Origin: Thermosulfurimonas marina
GTDB lineage: Bacteria > Desulfobacterota > Thermodesulfobacteria > Thermodesulfobacteriales > Thermodesulfobacteriaceae
Assembly: GCF_012317585.1 (NCBI RefSeq)
Contig: NZ_CP042909.1
Span: 1,178,001 to 1,242,000 of the forward strand
Direction: 5' to 3'
Length of the DNA: 64,000 nt
The notes under the pieces were generated by a model. It saw only the letters and a program-made list of their open reading frames with translations, did not search any database and was not told the origin of the DNA. Shown here piece after piece: positions 53,696 to 62,120 of this stretch (positions within the stretch are counted from its first letter, which is position 1; every line of letters begins with the position of its first letter). The position numbers and the translations under genes were made by a program.

Positions 53696-54316
53696 ATGTC
53701 TATCTTTGAGGAGCCCTTTGAGAAGATCCTTGAGGAGTCCGTGAGGGTCCACGGCCATCTCTGTGCCGGCCAGGTGCTGGGGGTGAGGTTGGCCCTCCTG
53801 GGCCTGCGCCTCATCGGCATCAAGGACCCTAGGGGAGCGGACCGCAAGAAATTTCTGGTCTTTGTGGAGATGGACCGCTGTGCCACCGATGCCGTACAGT
53901 CGGTCACCGGGGCCAGCCTGGGCAAACGCTCCCTCAAATTCTACGACTACGGGATCATGGCCGCCACCTTTGTCCATCTGGGGACCGGGCAGGCCTTCCG
54001 GGTGATCGCCCGGGAGGAGGCCCGGGAACTGGCGGACCGCTATTTTCCGGAGATTCCGGACAAATATCGGCGGCAGCTTGAGGCCTATCGGGTCATGCCG
54101 GAGGAGGAGCTTTTTGAGGTTCAGGAGGTGGAGGTCCCGGTTTCGGAATTCGACCTTCCCGGAAGACCTCGCCGCAGGGTCAGGTGTGAGGTCTGTGGGC
54201 TTTACGTGCAGGACGGTCGAGAGATAGAGCGGCAGGGCCGCATCATGTGTCGGCCCTGTGCCGAGGGAGGGTACTTCCGTCCGAAAGGGCCCCGGACCAG
54301 GCCTCCGAAAGCCTGA
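53696..54316 (+). CDS. fmdE: FmdE family protein with C-terminal zinc finger
   Basis: This 206-residue protein has the FmdE N-terminal core (RVHGHLCAGQVLGVRLALLG), with conserved His and C23, FVEMDRCATDAVQSVTGASLG and LKFYDYG. A C-terminal CxxC-x17-CxxC zinc finger follows (CEVCGLY...CRPCAEGGYF). FmdE was named from the molybdenum formylmethanofuran dehydrogenase operon, but it also occurs in organisms without methanofuran, where it probably helps a molybdenum or tungsten enzyme. An AAGGAGG box precedes the ATG. Its 3' end overlaps holB by 74 bp, and a regulator gene is divergent. Confidence 0.92.
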   Translation: MSIFEEPFEKILEESVRVHGHLCAGQVLGVRLALLGLRLIGIKDPRGADRKKFLVFVEMDRCATDAVQSVTGASLGKRSLKFYDYGIMAATFVHLGTGQAFRVIAREEARELADRYFPEIPDKYRRQLEAYRVMPEEELFEVQEVEVPVSEFDLPGRPRRRVRCEVCGLYVQDGREIERQGRIMCRPCAEGGYFRPKGPRTRPPKA

Positions 54317-55229
54317 AAAGGAGATAAAGAAGGCTCAATTCCACGTTAGCATAATTTTCGAGGTCCTGCCGTATCCTTTCCACTTCTTCGGCGAGCTGGA
54401 GGGCTCCGGCCTCCGGGGCCGGAGAGGGGAGCCCTGGAGGATATTGGGTAAGCTTGCGCCGGGCCAAAAAGGAATACCAGAGCCAGAGGCGCAGGAGAAA
54501 GAGGAGGTCCGGGAGATGGTCTTTGCGACCTGCGAGGTCTTCCACCGTGCGAAGACGTCGGCCCGGGTCCTTGCTGCGGGCCGCGGCCACCAGCCGGTGA
54601 AGCCCTTCCAGAAGCCCGACTTTCGAAAATTGGAGGGCCCTTCCCGGGCTGCCCTCGGAAAGGAGGGCCAGGGCCCGGGCCTCCTCTTCCGAGAGGGCGA
54701 AGCGTTCCCGTAGGAGCTCCTCCAGGGTCTCCGGAGAGAGGGGCCGGAAGCGCACCACCTGGGAGCGGGAGACGATGGTGGGCAGGAGTCTTTCCGTGGA
54801 GAGGGCGGTAAGGAAGAAGTGGGCGTAAGGCGGGGGCTCCTCCAGCGATTTGAGCAGGGCGTTGGCCGCTTCAGGGGTGAGTCTTTCGGCCTCCTCCACC
54901 AGGATGACCTTGGCCGGGGCCTCCAGAGGGGCATGTCTCAGGAAGCGTTCGGCCTCCCGCACCCGGGCGATGGAGATCTTTTCTCCCTCCCGGGAGAGGA
55001 CCAGGAAGTCGGGGTGGGTTCCCCGCTGGAGTTTTCTACAGGCCCGGCAATTTCCGCAGGCCCCGCCGGTTTCACAAAAAAGTTCGGCCACCAGGGCCCG
55101 CACCGCGGTGGCCTTGCCCGTCCCCTCCGGCCCCACCAAGAGATAAGCATGGGCCAGGCGTCCGCTCTCCAGGGCCCGGCGGAAGAGTTTAACCGCCGCG
55201 GGCTGCCCACGAAGGTCTTCCAGCCGCAA
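54243..55229 (-). CDS. holB: DNA polymerase III delta' subunit (clamp loader)
   Basis: This 328-residue protein has an AAA+ clamp-loader domain with P-loop GPEGTGKA and a Cys-rich zinc module (CETGGACGNCRAC). LVEEAERLTPEAANALLKSLEEPP (Walker B/SRC-like) and TIVSRSQVVRFRPL follow, then a C-terminal helical collar. Delta' primes the clamp loader at the replication fork. It shares 41 bp with the murA end and 74 bp with fmdE, so both its ends are overlapped. Confidence 0.94.
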   Translation of the reverse strand: MRLEDLRGQPAAVKLFRRALESGRLAHAYLLVGPEGTGKATAVRALVAELFCETGGACGNCRACRKLQRGTHPDFLVLSREGEKISIARVREAERFLRHAPLEAPAKVILVEEAERLTPEAANALLKSLEEPPPYAHFFLTALSTERLLPTIVSRSQVVRFRPLSPETLEELLRERFALSEEEARALALLSEGSPGRALQFSKVGLLEGLHRLVAAARSKDPGRRLRTVEDLAGRKDHLPDLLFLLRLWLWYSFLARRKLTQYPPGLPSPAPEAGALQLAEEVERIRQDLENYANVELSLLYLLFRLSEAWSGALSDGSTLPRHRADT

Positions 55230-56505
55230 AGGACTCCTCCCTCCGTCTTCGGATCCGGGCCCCCAAAGCCCTCAACTTCTCCTCCAGGGCCTCGTAGCCC
55301 CGGTCCAGGTGTTCCAGGCCGTAGACCCGGCTCACTCCTTCGGCCGCCAGGGCGGCCAGGACCAGAGAGGCCCCGGCCCGAAGATCGTGGGCCTTGACCT
55401 CCGCGGCCCGAAGGGGAGTGGGCCCGCGCACAAAGGCTATTCCCCCCTCCTGCTCGATATCCGCTCCCATCCTCTGGAGTTCCGGAACGTGCCGGAATCT
55501 CTCCTTGAAAAGATTCTCTGTGATCCGGGAGATTCCATGAGCCTGAGTGAGGAGGACCATGATCTGGGCCTGGAGATCCGTGGGGAATCCGGGGTAAGGG
55601 GCGGTGACCACCTTGAGGGGACGCAGGGGACCTGTGGCCCGGGCGTAAACGCGGTCGGCCTCCCATTCCACCTCCAGACCGGCCTCACGCAGCTTAAGAA
55701 GCGGGGCCTCCAGATATTGGGGCTCGGTCCCGGCCACGGTGATTTCCCCTCCACAGAGCCCGGCCAGCATGAGATAGGTCCCGGTCTCGATGCGATCCGG
55801 AATAATGGTTACCGGCTCGGAGGGAGGGGTAAGCTCCCGGCCCCCTTCGATCTCCAGCACTCCGGTCCCCAGGCCCCGGATCTTTGCCCCCATGGCCTCC
55901 AGGAACCGTCCCAGAAACTCTACCTCCGGTTCCCGGGCGGCGTTGACTATCCGGCTCCGGCCCCGGGCCCGCACGGCGGCCATAAGGAGATTTTCGGTGG
56001 CCGTGACCGAGGGGAAATCAAGGACGATTTCCGCTCCCCGCAATCCCTGGGGAGCCTCCACCCAGATCTCGTTCTGGTCTTCGACCCTGGCTCCCATAAG
56101 GGCCAGCCCCCGGGTATGGAGGTCCACCGGTCGGGGACCGATGGGGCAACCTCCGGGTTTGGCCACCCGGGCCCGGCCGAATCTTGCGGTCAGGGCCCCC
56201 AGCACCAAAATGGACCCCCGCATACGGCTGACCAAGGCGTAAGGGGCCTCCCAACCCTCCACCCTCTGGGTGTCCACCACCAGGAGGTCTTCCTCCCACC
56301 TGAAGGAGGCTCCCAGATATTCCAGGAGCTCCAGCATGGTATAAAGATCAAGGAGCCGAGGTACCCGGGCCAGGCGGTAGATTCCGGGGACGAGTAAAGT
56401 GGCGGCCAGGACCGGAAGGACCGCGTTTTTGGCCCCGCTCACCCGGACCTCCCCGGAAAGCTCAAATCCGCCCTCGATCTCGAGATATGGGGTGTCCTCT
56501 TTCAT
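55189..56505 (-). CDS. murA: UDP-N-acetylglucosamine 1-carboxyvinyltransferase
   Basis: This 438-residue MurA has inside-out alpha/beta barrels. Substrate-binding K26-N27 are in VSGAKNAVL. The catalytic loop holds C120 in KPGGCPIGPRP, the residue alkylated by fosfomycin, so the enzyme should be sensitive. SVTATENLLMAA and PGFPTDLQAQ are family signatures. It makes the first committed peptidoglycan precursor from PEP and UDP-GlcNAc. A C-terminal basic tail (RRREE...AARGG) is present. It overlaps prmC by 4 bp and holB by 41 bp. Confidence 0.96.
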   Translation of the reverse strand: MKEDTPYLEIEGGFELSGEVRVSGAKNAVLPVLAATLLVPGIYRLARVPRLLDLYTMLELLEYLGASFRWEEDLLVVDTQRVEGWEAPYALVSRMRGSILVLGALTARFGRARVAKPGGCPIGPRPVDLHTRGLALMGARVEDQNEIWVEAPQGLRGAEIVLDFPSVTATENLLMAAVRARGRSRIVNAAREPEVEFLGRFLEAMGAKIRGLGTGVLEIEGGRELTPPSEPVTIIPDRIETGTYLMLAGLCGGEITVAGTEPQYLEAPLLKLREAGLEVEWEADRVYARATGPLRPLKVVTAPYPGFPTDLQAQIMVLLTQAHGISRITENLFKERFRHVPELQRMGADIEQEGGIAFVRGPTPLRAAEVKAHDLRAGASLVLAALAAEGVSRVYGLEHLDRGYEALEEKLRALGARIRRRREESFAAGRPSWAARGG

Positions 56506-57332
56506 CGGAAAACTCCTACGCGGTCATAGCCCAAAAGATCCCGATAAAATTTCACCTGCCAACCCTCTCTTGCGGCCAAATCCTCCACAGCCCTCCTTTG
56601 ATTATATCCAATTTCTAAAAAGAGCTTACCCCCGGGGCGGAGGTATCTTCGGGCTTCGGCCAGAGTACGCCGGATATAGTCCAGGCCCTCCGGGCCTCCG
56701 TCCAGGGCCTCCCGGGGTTCATACTCCCGCACCTCCCGGGGAAGCTCCTCCCATTCGGCCCGGCTCACATAGGGAGGATTGGAAACCAGAGCGGCGAAGG
56801 CCGGAAAGACCTTAAGGGGAGAGAGCCAATCTCCCTGAACCAGGAGAACCCTTTTTTCAAGTCTGTAGCGGGCCACGTTTTCCCGGGCTACGGAGAGGGC
56901 CTTTCTGCTGCGGTCCACCCCGATCCCCTTTGTGAAACGTCCTTCGAGAAGGAGGGTTATCAGGACCACGCCGGAGCCTACGCCCAGCTCCAGGACCGGT
57001 CCCGGGGGAAGATCCTCGGAAAGGACGGCCTCGACCAGGATTTCGGTCTCCGCCCGGGGAATGAGGACCCCGGGTTTTACGGAAAAGGTCCGTCCGTAAA
57101 ACTCCACCTCTCCCAGGAGATAGGCCAGGGGAATCCCCCGGGCCCTTTCCTCAAGGAGTCGCCGAAAGGTTTCCTCCGGGACCCCTCTTTCAAGATGGAG
57201 GTAGACCTCAAGGGGTTTAACTTCCAGGAGATGGGCGAGAAGGGCTCGGGTTTCCGCGAGGGCCTTTTCCGGGGGGAGGCCGGCCTCTACCAGGAAAGCT
57301 TTTCCCAGGGCCAGGGCCTCCCGCACCCGCAT
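56502..57332 (-). CDS. prmC: Peptide chain release factor N5-glutamine methyltransferase
   Basis: This 276-residue PrmC/HemK has an N-terminal helical bundle (about 1-85, RVREALALGKAFLVEAGL) followed by a Rossmann methyltransferase with LELGVGSGVVLITLL and the catalytic SNPPYVSRAEW. The conserved E-PR-ALDGGPEGLDYIR pattern follows. It methylates the Gln of the GGQ motif in release factors RF1 and RF2. It is followed by murA (4 bp overlap) and preceded by a methyltransferase gene (1 bp overlap). Confidence 0.95.
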   Translation of the reverse strand: MRVREALALGKAFLVEAGLPPEKALAETRALLAHLLEVKPLEVYLHLERGVPEETFRRLLEERARGIPLAYLLGEVEFYGRTFSVKPGVLIPRAETEILVEAVLSEDLPPGPVLELGVGSGVVLITLLLEGRFTKGIGVDRSRKALSVARENVARYRLEKRVLLVQGDWLSPLKVFPAFAALVSNPPYVSRAEWEELPREVREYEPREALDGGPEGLDYIRRTLAEARRYLRPGGKLFLEIGYNQRRAVEDLAAREGWQVKFYRDLLGYDRVGVFR

Positions 57333-57952
57333 TAAAATCCTTTGGGACGCAAGCGGTTGAGTACGATCTCGTAGACTTCGTCTCCGGAACGCAGGCGCCT
57401 CAGGCTGTGGGCTACTTCAAATTCTACTTCCGCCCGCTTCAAAAAGGGCACCAGGACCCGGGCCCGCTCCCGGGAATGGGCCAGATAGATCTCCCCCCCG
57501 GGAAGGAGGTAGCGCCGGAAGATCTGAAGAAGGGGCTCAAAAAGACGGCCGGCATAGACCACCTCGGCCCCCAAAATGATCTCAAATTCCCCCAGGTCCG
57601 CAGGTTCAAACCAGTCGAGCCGGGCCACCCGCACCTTAAGGCCATTGGCCTCGGCCGAACGGCGGATCAGTTCCAGCGGGCGAGACTCATAGTCGGTAAG
57701 GGTTACCTGGTGGCCGAAGGCCGCAGCGGCAAGTCCGGGGAGCCCCAGACCGGCCCCGATCTCCAGGATCCTCTTGGGGGGCTTAAGGGTGGCCACGAAG
57801 TCCGCCAGCACCAGAGAGGCCTCCCAGACCTTGGCCCAGAAGGGGAAATCTGCAAGGCCCTGCCCCTCCTCAAGATAAAAATCAAGATCCCGGGGCTTGA
57901 AAAGGACCAATTCTCGATCCCGCACCTTTACGGTTTCTTGGGTGAGATTCAC
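57332..57952 (-). CDS. Class I methyltransferase, lysine-methyltransferase (METTL-16B)-like
   Basis: This 206-residue methyltransferase has motif I RILEIGAGLGLPGLAA, a DYESRPL acidic loop and LGAEVVYAGRLFEPLL near motif IV. The N-terminal segment and WAKVWEAS (a 'W-x-x-x-W' start) resemble the METTL protein-lysine methyltransferase group (ETFBKMT-like) and bacterial relatives of nicotinamide methyltransferases. The target is unknown. It sits between uppP (4 bp overlap) and prmC (1 bp overlap), so it is co-transcribed with a cell-wall and translation set. Confidence 0.8.
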   Translation of the reverse strand: MNLTQETVKVRDRELVLFKPRDLDFYLEEGQGLADFPFWAKVWEASLVLADFVATLKPPKRILEIGAGLGLPGLAAAAFGHQVTLTDYESRPLELIRRSAEANGLKVRVARLDWFEPADLGEFEIILGAEVVYAGRLFEPLLQIFRRYLLPGGEIYLAHSRERARVLVPFLKRAEVEFEVAHSLRRLRSGDEVYEIVLNRLRPKGF

Positions 57953-59652
57953 GGTCCCCTCCTTCGGTCCAATTTTACCTTAATATAGCGTAGGCATCCC
58001 TTTCGCCAAACTTTAAGGCGCAGGATCTGTCCGGGTTCGCGGGCCAGGACCAGGGCCTCGAGTTCGGCCGGCTCGTGTAGAGGACGCCCGTCCGCCTCAA
58101 GGAGGAGGTCTCCTCCGAGGGGATAGACCCGGTTACCCAGGGCCTGGACCTCCGTTCCGGCAAGAAGGCCCGCCCGCGCGGCGGGGCTTCCGGGATAAAC
58201 CCGCAACACCAGGAGCCCGTGAGAGCTTTCCATCTTAAGGGCCTTCTGTAAGACCGGGGTCAGAGGGACGGTTTCTACCCCCAGCCAGGCCCATTCCACC
58301 TTTCCCTGGGAGAGGAACTTTTGGGTGGCGAGCTTCAACAGCCAGCCCGGAAGCGCGGAACGCACCCCCGAGGGGCCGGACCGCACAAAGCCCACCAATT
58401 TTCCTTGGGGGGAAAAGAGAAAGCCTTCTTCGGACACCGGGATATAGACCCCGAAGCGGGCCCCTTCCCAGAGACCGCGGGCCCTCTCCACCCGGGGGGC
58501 CTCCACCACCCAGGCGGGATACACCCGGAGGGGGGAAGAGGAATTCACCAGGCGAAGAAAGGTCCCGGCCGCCGGAAAGGTTTCGGCAAAGGCCAGGCGT
58601 TGTCTTTCTTTTACCTGCTGGGGCAGGCGCAGGAAGGCCAGCCCCAGGTAGGGGTCGTAACTTTCGAGGCGTGCCGGAAAGCTCCGGCCGTCGGAAAGGA
58701 CGGCCTCAAGAAAGGGGGCGCCCTTGACCTTCTCGTAGTCGGCCAAGAGAAAACGCCCCCCGGGAAGGAGGAGGGCCGGAGTAAGACTCTCTGACGAGGG
58801 GTTAGAAAGCTTCTCCGGAGGAACCTCCCGGACCAGTACGGTTACCACCCGGGAGTAAGGGGAGGCGGCCCGGGCCGGAACCCCGGAAAAAAGAAAGATC
58901 AGGAGGGCCAGGAGGAGGCGATAGGCCACAAAGGGATAGAAGCTGTGTCGGCGCAGGAAGGAAAAGAGAAAGGCTATGGCCGCAAGACCAGCCAGAAAGG
59001 CCCCCAGAAAGCCCACCAACATAAGAGAAGGGGAGAGCCCCTCGGCCAAACCCTTGAGCCCTCCCACCAGGCCGGCCCCGGCGATGATGGGGGCCGAAAG
59101 GAGGAAGGAAAAGCGGGCGGCCTCCGAGCGGGAGAGGCCCAGAAGAAGGGCCGCGGCCATGGTGATGCCGCTGCGGGAGGTCCCGGGAAAGAGGGCCAGG
59201 GCCTGGGCCAGGCCTATAAAAAGCGCCTCTCCTACCCCCAGGTCCTCGGCCCGGCGGCTCTTCTTTCCCAGGATCTCCCCCAAAAGAAGGGGAAGACTCA
59301 TGAAGGCCAGAAAAAAGGCCACGGAATGGGGGGTTCGGAACCGGCTCTCGATGACTTCCTCCAGGAGAAGTCCGGCCAGCCCTCCGGGTATGGTGGCCAG
59401 GAGGATGAGGGCCAGAAGCCTCCGTGGCCGCTCTCCGGAAGGGAGGGCCCGCCACATCTTCAGCCAGTCCCTCCGGAAATAAAGAAGGACCGCCAGTAGA
59501 GTCCCCAGGTGGATGAAGGCGTCAAAGGCCAGGCCTCCCCGGAACTGCAAGAGGTCTTCCAGGAGCACCAGATGTCCGGAGCTGGAGATGGGAAGAAACT
59601 CCGTAAGCCCCTGGAAGGCTCCCAGAAGGGCGGCGGGAAGGAGCTCGGCCAT
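57949..59652 (-). CDS. uppP: Undecaprenyl-diphosphatase fused to inactive HtrA-like domain and PDZ
   Basis: The first about 258 residues are a full UppP/BacA, with QGLTEFLPISSSGHL at 14-28 and PGTSRSG at 156-162, its active-site motifs. They include the final TM, YRLLLALLIFLF. The frame continues through SGVPARAAS, a signal-peptidase-like AxA site at 260-262, into about 305 extra residues. Residues about 290-425 align with HtrA proteases: GRFLLADYEKVKGA stands for 'GYILTNNHVV.GA' and SPQGKLVGFV for 'DAQGKVVGI'. The His, Asp and Ser are all missing. A typical HtrA PDZ follows (about 456-560; WLGVETVPLTP, GSPAARAGLLAGTEV). It recycles undecaprenyl carrier lipid and probably adds a periplasmic docking module. 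I know no such fusion. Confidence 0.87.
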   Translation of the reverse strand: MAELLPAALLGAFQGLTEFLPISSSGHLVLLEDLLQFRGGLAFDAFIHLGTLLAVLLYFRRDWLKMWRALPSGERPRRLLALILLATIPGGLAGLLLEEVIESRFRTPHSVAFFLAFMSLPLLLGEILGKKSRRAEDLGVGEALFIGLAQALALFPGTSRSGITMAAALLLGLSRSEAARFSFLLSAPIIAGAGLVGGLKGLAEGLSPSLMLVGFLGAFLAGLAAIAFLFSFLRRHSFYPFVAYRLLLALLIFLFSGVPARAASPYSRVVTVLVREVPPEKLSNPSSESLTPALLLPGGRFLLADYEKVKGAPFLEAVLSDGRSFPARLESYDPYLGLAFLRLPQQVKERQRLAFAETFPAAGTFLRLVNSSSPLRVYPAWVVEAPRVERARGLWEGARFGVYIPVSEEGFLFSPQGKLVGFVRSGPSGVRSALPGWLLKLATQKFLSQGKVEWAWLGVETVPLTPVLQKALKMESSHGLLVLRVYPGSPAARAGLLAGTEVQALGNRVYPLGGDLLLEADGRPLHEPAELEALVLAREPGQILRLKVWRKGCLRYIKVKLDRRRGP

Positions 59653-60590
59653 CAGAAGAGCCTCTTTTTGATGAAATAGCCCGTAACCAGAACGGAAAGC
59701 CCGAAAGAGACCAGGAGAATCCCCCAGAAGGCGTGGGGATTTTCCTGAAAGGGCAGGCGCACATTCATACCGTAGAGGCTGGAGATCACGGTGGGGATAG
59801 CCAGGACGATGGCCAGGGCCGTGAGAAATTTCATGACCACGTTGAGGTTGTTTCCGATGATGGAGGCGTAGGCGTCCATGGTGCCGGTGAGAATGTCCGA
59901 ATAGATCTTGGCCATCTCGATGGCCTGACGGTTCTCGATCTGGATGTCCTCCAGGAGCTCCAGGTCTTCTTCCGAAAGGCGGAGATAGCGTCCGGACTGG
60001 ATCCGGGAAAGGACCACGTCGTTTCCCCGGAGGGCGGTGTTGAAATAGACCAGGCTCTTTTCCAGGCTCAGGATCTTAACCAATTCTCGGTTGCGGAAGG
60101 AGCGGTAAAGTTCCCTCTCGTAGTCATCGATCAGACGGTCCATTAGGCGGAGATAGCGCAGAAAGAGATTGGTCACACAGTAAAAGAGGAGAAAGAGGAA
60201 GGTGGTGGGTCGGGCGAGATCCACGGGCAGAAAACGCCCCGCCTGAGAGATCACCTCCTCAAAGACCAGGTTTTCCTTAAGGCAGACGGTGACTACCGCC
60301 TTCTCGGTGACGATGATTCCCAGGGGTACGGTCTCATAACGCAGGATGTCTCCCTGGTGCCGAGGATCCGGGACGTGAAAGATGATGAGAAGTTGTTTTT
60401 CCTCCACCTCTACCCGCGGCCTTTCTTCCTCGTCCAGGGGATAGCGCAGGAATTCCGGAAGGATCCCGAAGCGCCGTTCCGCGAAGCGCAACTCCTCCTC
60501 CGAAGGGGCGGTGAGGATCAGCCAGCTCTGGGGACAGGCCTCTTCCGCCGGCAGGAGGAATCCGTTTTCCGAACAGTAGATCCGCAACAT
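59652..60590 (-). CDS. corA: CorA-family magnesium/divalent cation transporter
   Basis: This 312-residue protein has a long cytoplasmic helical funnel with a beta-alpha N-terminal domain. Two C-terminal TM helices follow, with the signature YGMNV at 273-277 directly after the first, then the periplasmic loop PFQENPHAFWG and a basic KKRLF end. The pore-lining helix is preceded by VVMKFLTALAIVLAIPTVISS. It is a homopentameric Mg2+ channel. The stop overlaps the uppP ATG (ATGA). No strong ribosome site is seen before its ATG. Confidence 0.94.
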   Translation of the reverse strand: MLRIYCSENGFLLPAEEACPQSWLILTAPSEEELRFAERRFGILPEFLRYPLDEEERPRVEVEEKQLLIIFHVPDPRHQGDILRYETVPLGIIVTEKAVVTVCLKENLVFEEVISQAGRFLPVDLARPTTFLFLLFYCVTNLFLRYLRLMDRLIDDYERELYRSFRNRELVKILSLEKSLVYFNTALRGNDVVLSRIQSGRYLRLSEEDLELLEDIQIENRQAIEMAKIYSDILTGTMDAYASIIGNNLNVVMKFLTALAIVLAIPTVISSLYGMNVRLPFQENPHAFWGILLVSFGLSVLVTGYFIKKRLF

Positions 60591-60608
60591 GGCTCCAATT
60601 CTAGCACT

Positions 60609-61484
60609 TCACTCCAGATTTTGCACCTGTTCCCGCATTTTCTCAATGGTGCTTTTGACCTCTACCGCCAGATGAGAGATTTCCGCCGAGGCCGCTTTGT
60701 TGGCCAGGGTATTAATCTCCCGAAACATCTCCTGACACAGGAAGTCCAGTTTGCGTCCGCAGGGGCCCGAGGCCTCCAGGACCTCCCGGAAATGGCGCAC
60801 ATGGGCCCGCAGGCGGTCGAGCTCCTCGGTAAAATCCAGGCGGTCGGCCAGAAGGGCCGCTTCCTGATGGAGTCTTACCGGATCGAGCCCGTGGTCCGCA
60901 AGGAGGCTTCGGAGCCTTTCTTCAAGTCTTTGCCGGGCCTCGGTCAGGTGGGAATCCTTGAGGGCGGCCAGGCGCTCGATCCAGCCCGAAAGTTCCTCAA
61001 GAAGCCCCTCAAGGGCCTTTTTGAGGAAGGCCCCTTCCCGAGTCCGCATCTCTTCCACTTCCCGGAGGGCCTCCTCCAGGGCCGGCCCGAATTCTTCCCA
61101 GAGTTCCTCAAGCGGGGGGGCTTCCTCGCTCAGGTCGAAGATCTCCCGCAGGCGCAGGAGGTCTCCCAGCTGAATCTCTCCGGAAAGCCCGAATTCTGCC
61201 CGCAGACTGCGCAGGAGGGTCAGATACTGGGAGAGGAGATCTCGGTCGGCAAAGACCCGGGCCGTGGCCGGGGGCACCCCGGAGAGTCGGGCCTGAATCT
61301 CGAAACGACCGCGGTGAAAGCGCTCCTTGAGGACCCTTCGGATGCGCTCTTCAAGCGGTTGATAGCGCCGGGGAAGGCGCAGGAGGACCTCCATGAAGCG
61401 GTGGTTGAGGCTCTTGACCTCTACCTGGAGGACGAAGCCTTCGCCCTGCCGTTCCCCTCGTCCAAAGCCGGTCATGCTCTGCAT
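60609..61484 (-). CDS. yicC: YicC-family endoribonuclease
   Basis: This 291-residue YicC/YloC has the N-terminal start MQSMTGFGRGE, EVKSLNHRFMEVLLRLPR and the C-terminal DUF1732 half with FLCQEMFREINTLANKAA and a coiled end. E. coli YicC is an RNase that acts on the RyhB small RNA in stationary phase. It starts the minus-strand run yicC-corA-uppP; the Cys-rich gene is divergent 59 bp away. GGAGGAGG is close to its ATG. Confidence 0.94.
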   Translation of the reverse strand: MQSMTGFGRGERQGEGFVLQVEVKSLNHRFMEVLLRLPRRYQPLEERIRRVLKERFHRGRFEIQARLSGVPPATARVFADRDLLSQYLTLLRSLRAEFGLSGEIQLGDLLRLREIFDLSEEAPPLEELWEEFGPALEEALREVEEMRTREGAFLKKALEGLLEELSGWIERLAALKDSHLTEARQRLEERLRSLLADHGLDPVRLHQEAALLADRLDFTEELDRLRAHVRHFREVLEASGPCGRKLDFLCQEMFREINTLANKAASAEISHLAVEVKSTIEKMREQVQNLE

Positions 61485-61543
61485 GCTCCACCTCCTCCGG
61501 ATCGGCCTTCTTTTTACTCCTGGATCGTGTTAAATAAAAGGGC

Positions 61544-62107
61544 ATGCGCTATCTGAAAGAGCCCCGCCCGGACCCCACGCGCCTGATTGAGGAGAAGCTT
61601 TCCGTGGCCGAGGAGCTTTACCATCTCTGGGGAGAAAGCTTTCGGGCCGATCCCGAGGTGCCCTCCCTCCTCGAGGCTTACCGGCAGGCCGTGGAGGCCT
61701 CCAACCGGGCCATGGAGGAGGCGGGGACCTTTCGGGAATGCTATGTCTGCAGTGTGGAAGACGGTCAGGGTTGCTGTAAGATCGGGCTGGAAAACGAGTG
61801 CACGGTCCTTATCCTCCTCCTGAACCGGCTTCTGGGCGTGGAGCTCCCTCAGAAACGGGAGGTGCCGGGGCGTTGTTTTTTTGTGGGTCCTCGGGGGTGC
61901 AAGATCCTGGCCCGCCCTATGCTCTGTCGGGACTACTTCTGCCGGCGGCATCACCAGAAGGTGCCGGAGGCGGCCATGATCCGGGTGACCCAGGTGCTGA
62001 ACGAAGAACTGACCTTGCTTTACCGGATCACGAGCCTTCTCCGGGCCCGTCTGGAATTCTGGACCGGGGATTTCCTCCAGGAATTGGACCTTACCGGTTA
62101 TACTTAG
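61544..62107 (+). CDS. Cysteine-rich protein, YkgJ/UPF0153-like
   Basis: This 187-residue protein has nine cysteines at 66, 69, 77, 78, 86, 111, 119, 128 and 133. The order (CxxC, CC, then GRCFFV, RGCKI and RPMLCRDYFC) resembles the YkgJ/UPF0153 metal-chelating fold, but the first CxxCxxCC is stretched by seven residues, so it is a divergent member or a related family. A helical N-terminal segment is typical of neither. It has no signal peptide. It probably binds Zn or an Fe-S cluster; the role is unknown. Start ATG 61544, with weak AAAGGG. pal follows 13 bp later. Confidence 0.65.
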   Translation: MRYLKEPRPDPTRLIEEKLSVAEELYHLWGESFRADPEVPSLLEAYRQAVEASNRAMEEAGTFRECYVCSVEDGQGCCKIGLENECTVLILLLNRLLGVELPQKREVPGRCFFVGPRGCKILARPMLCRDYFCRRHHQKVPEAAMIRVTQVLNEELTLLYRITSLLRARLEFWTGDFLQELDLTGYT

Positions 62108-62120
62108 GAGGGGGTGAGCT

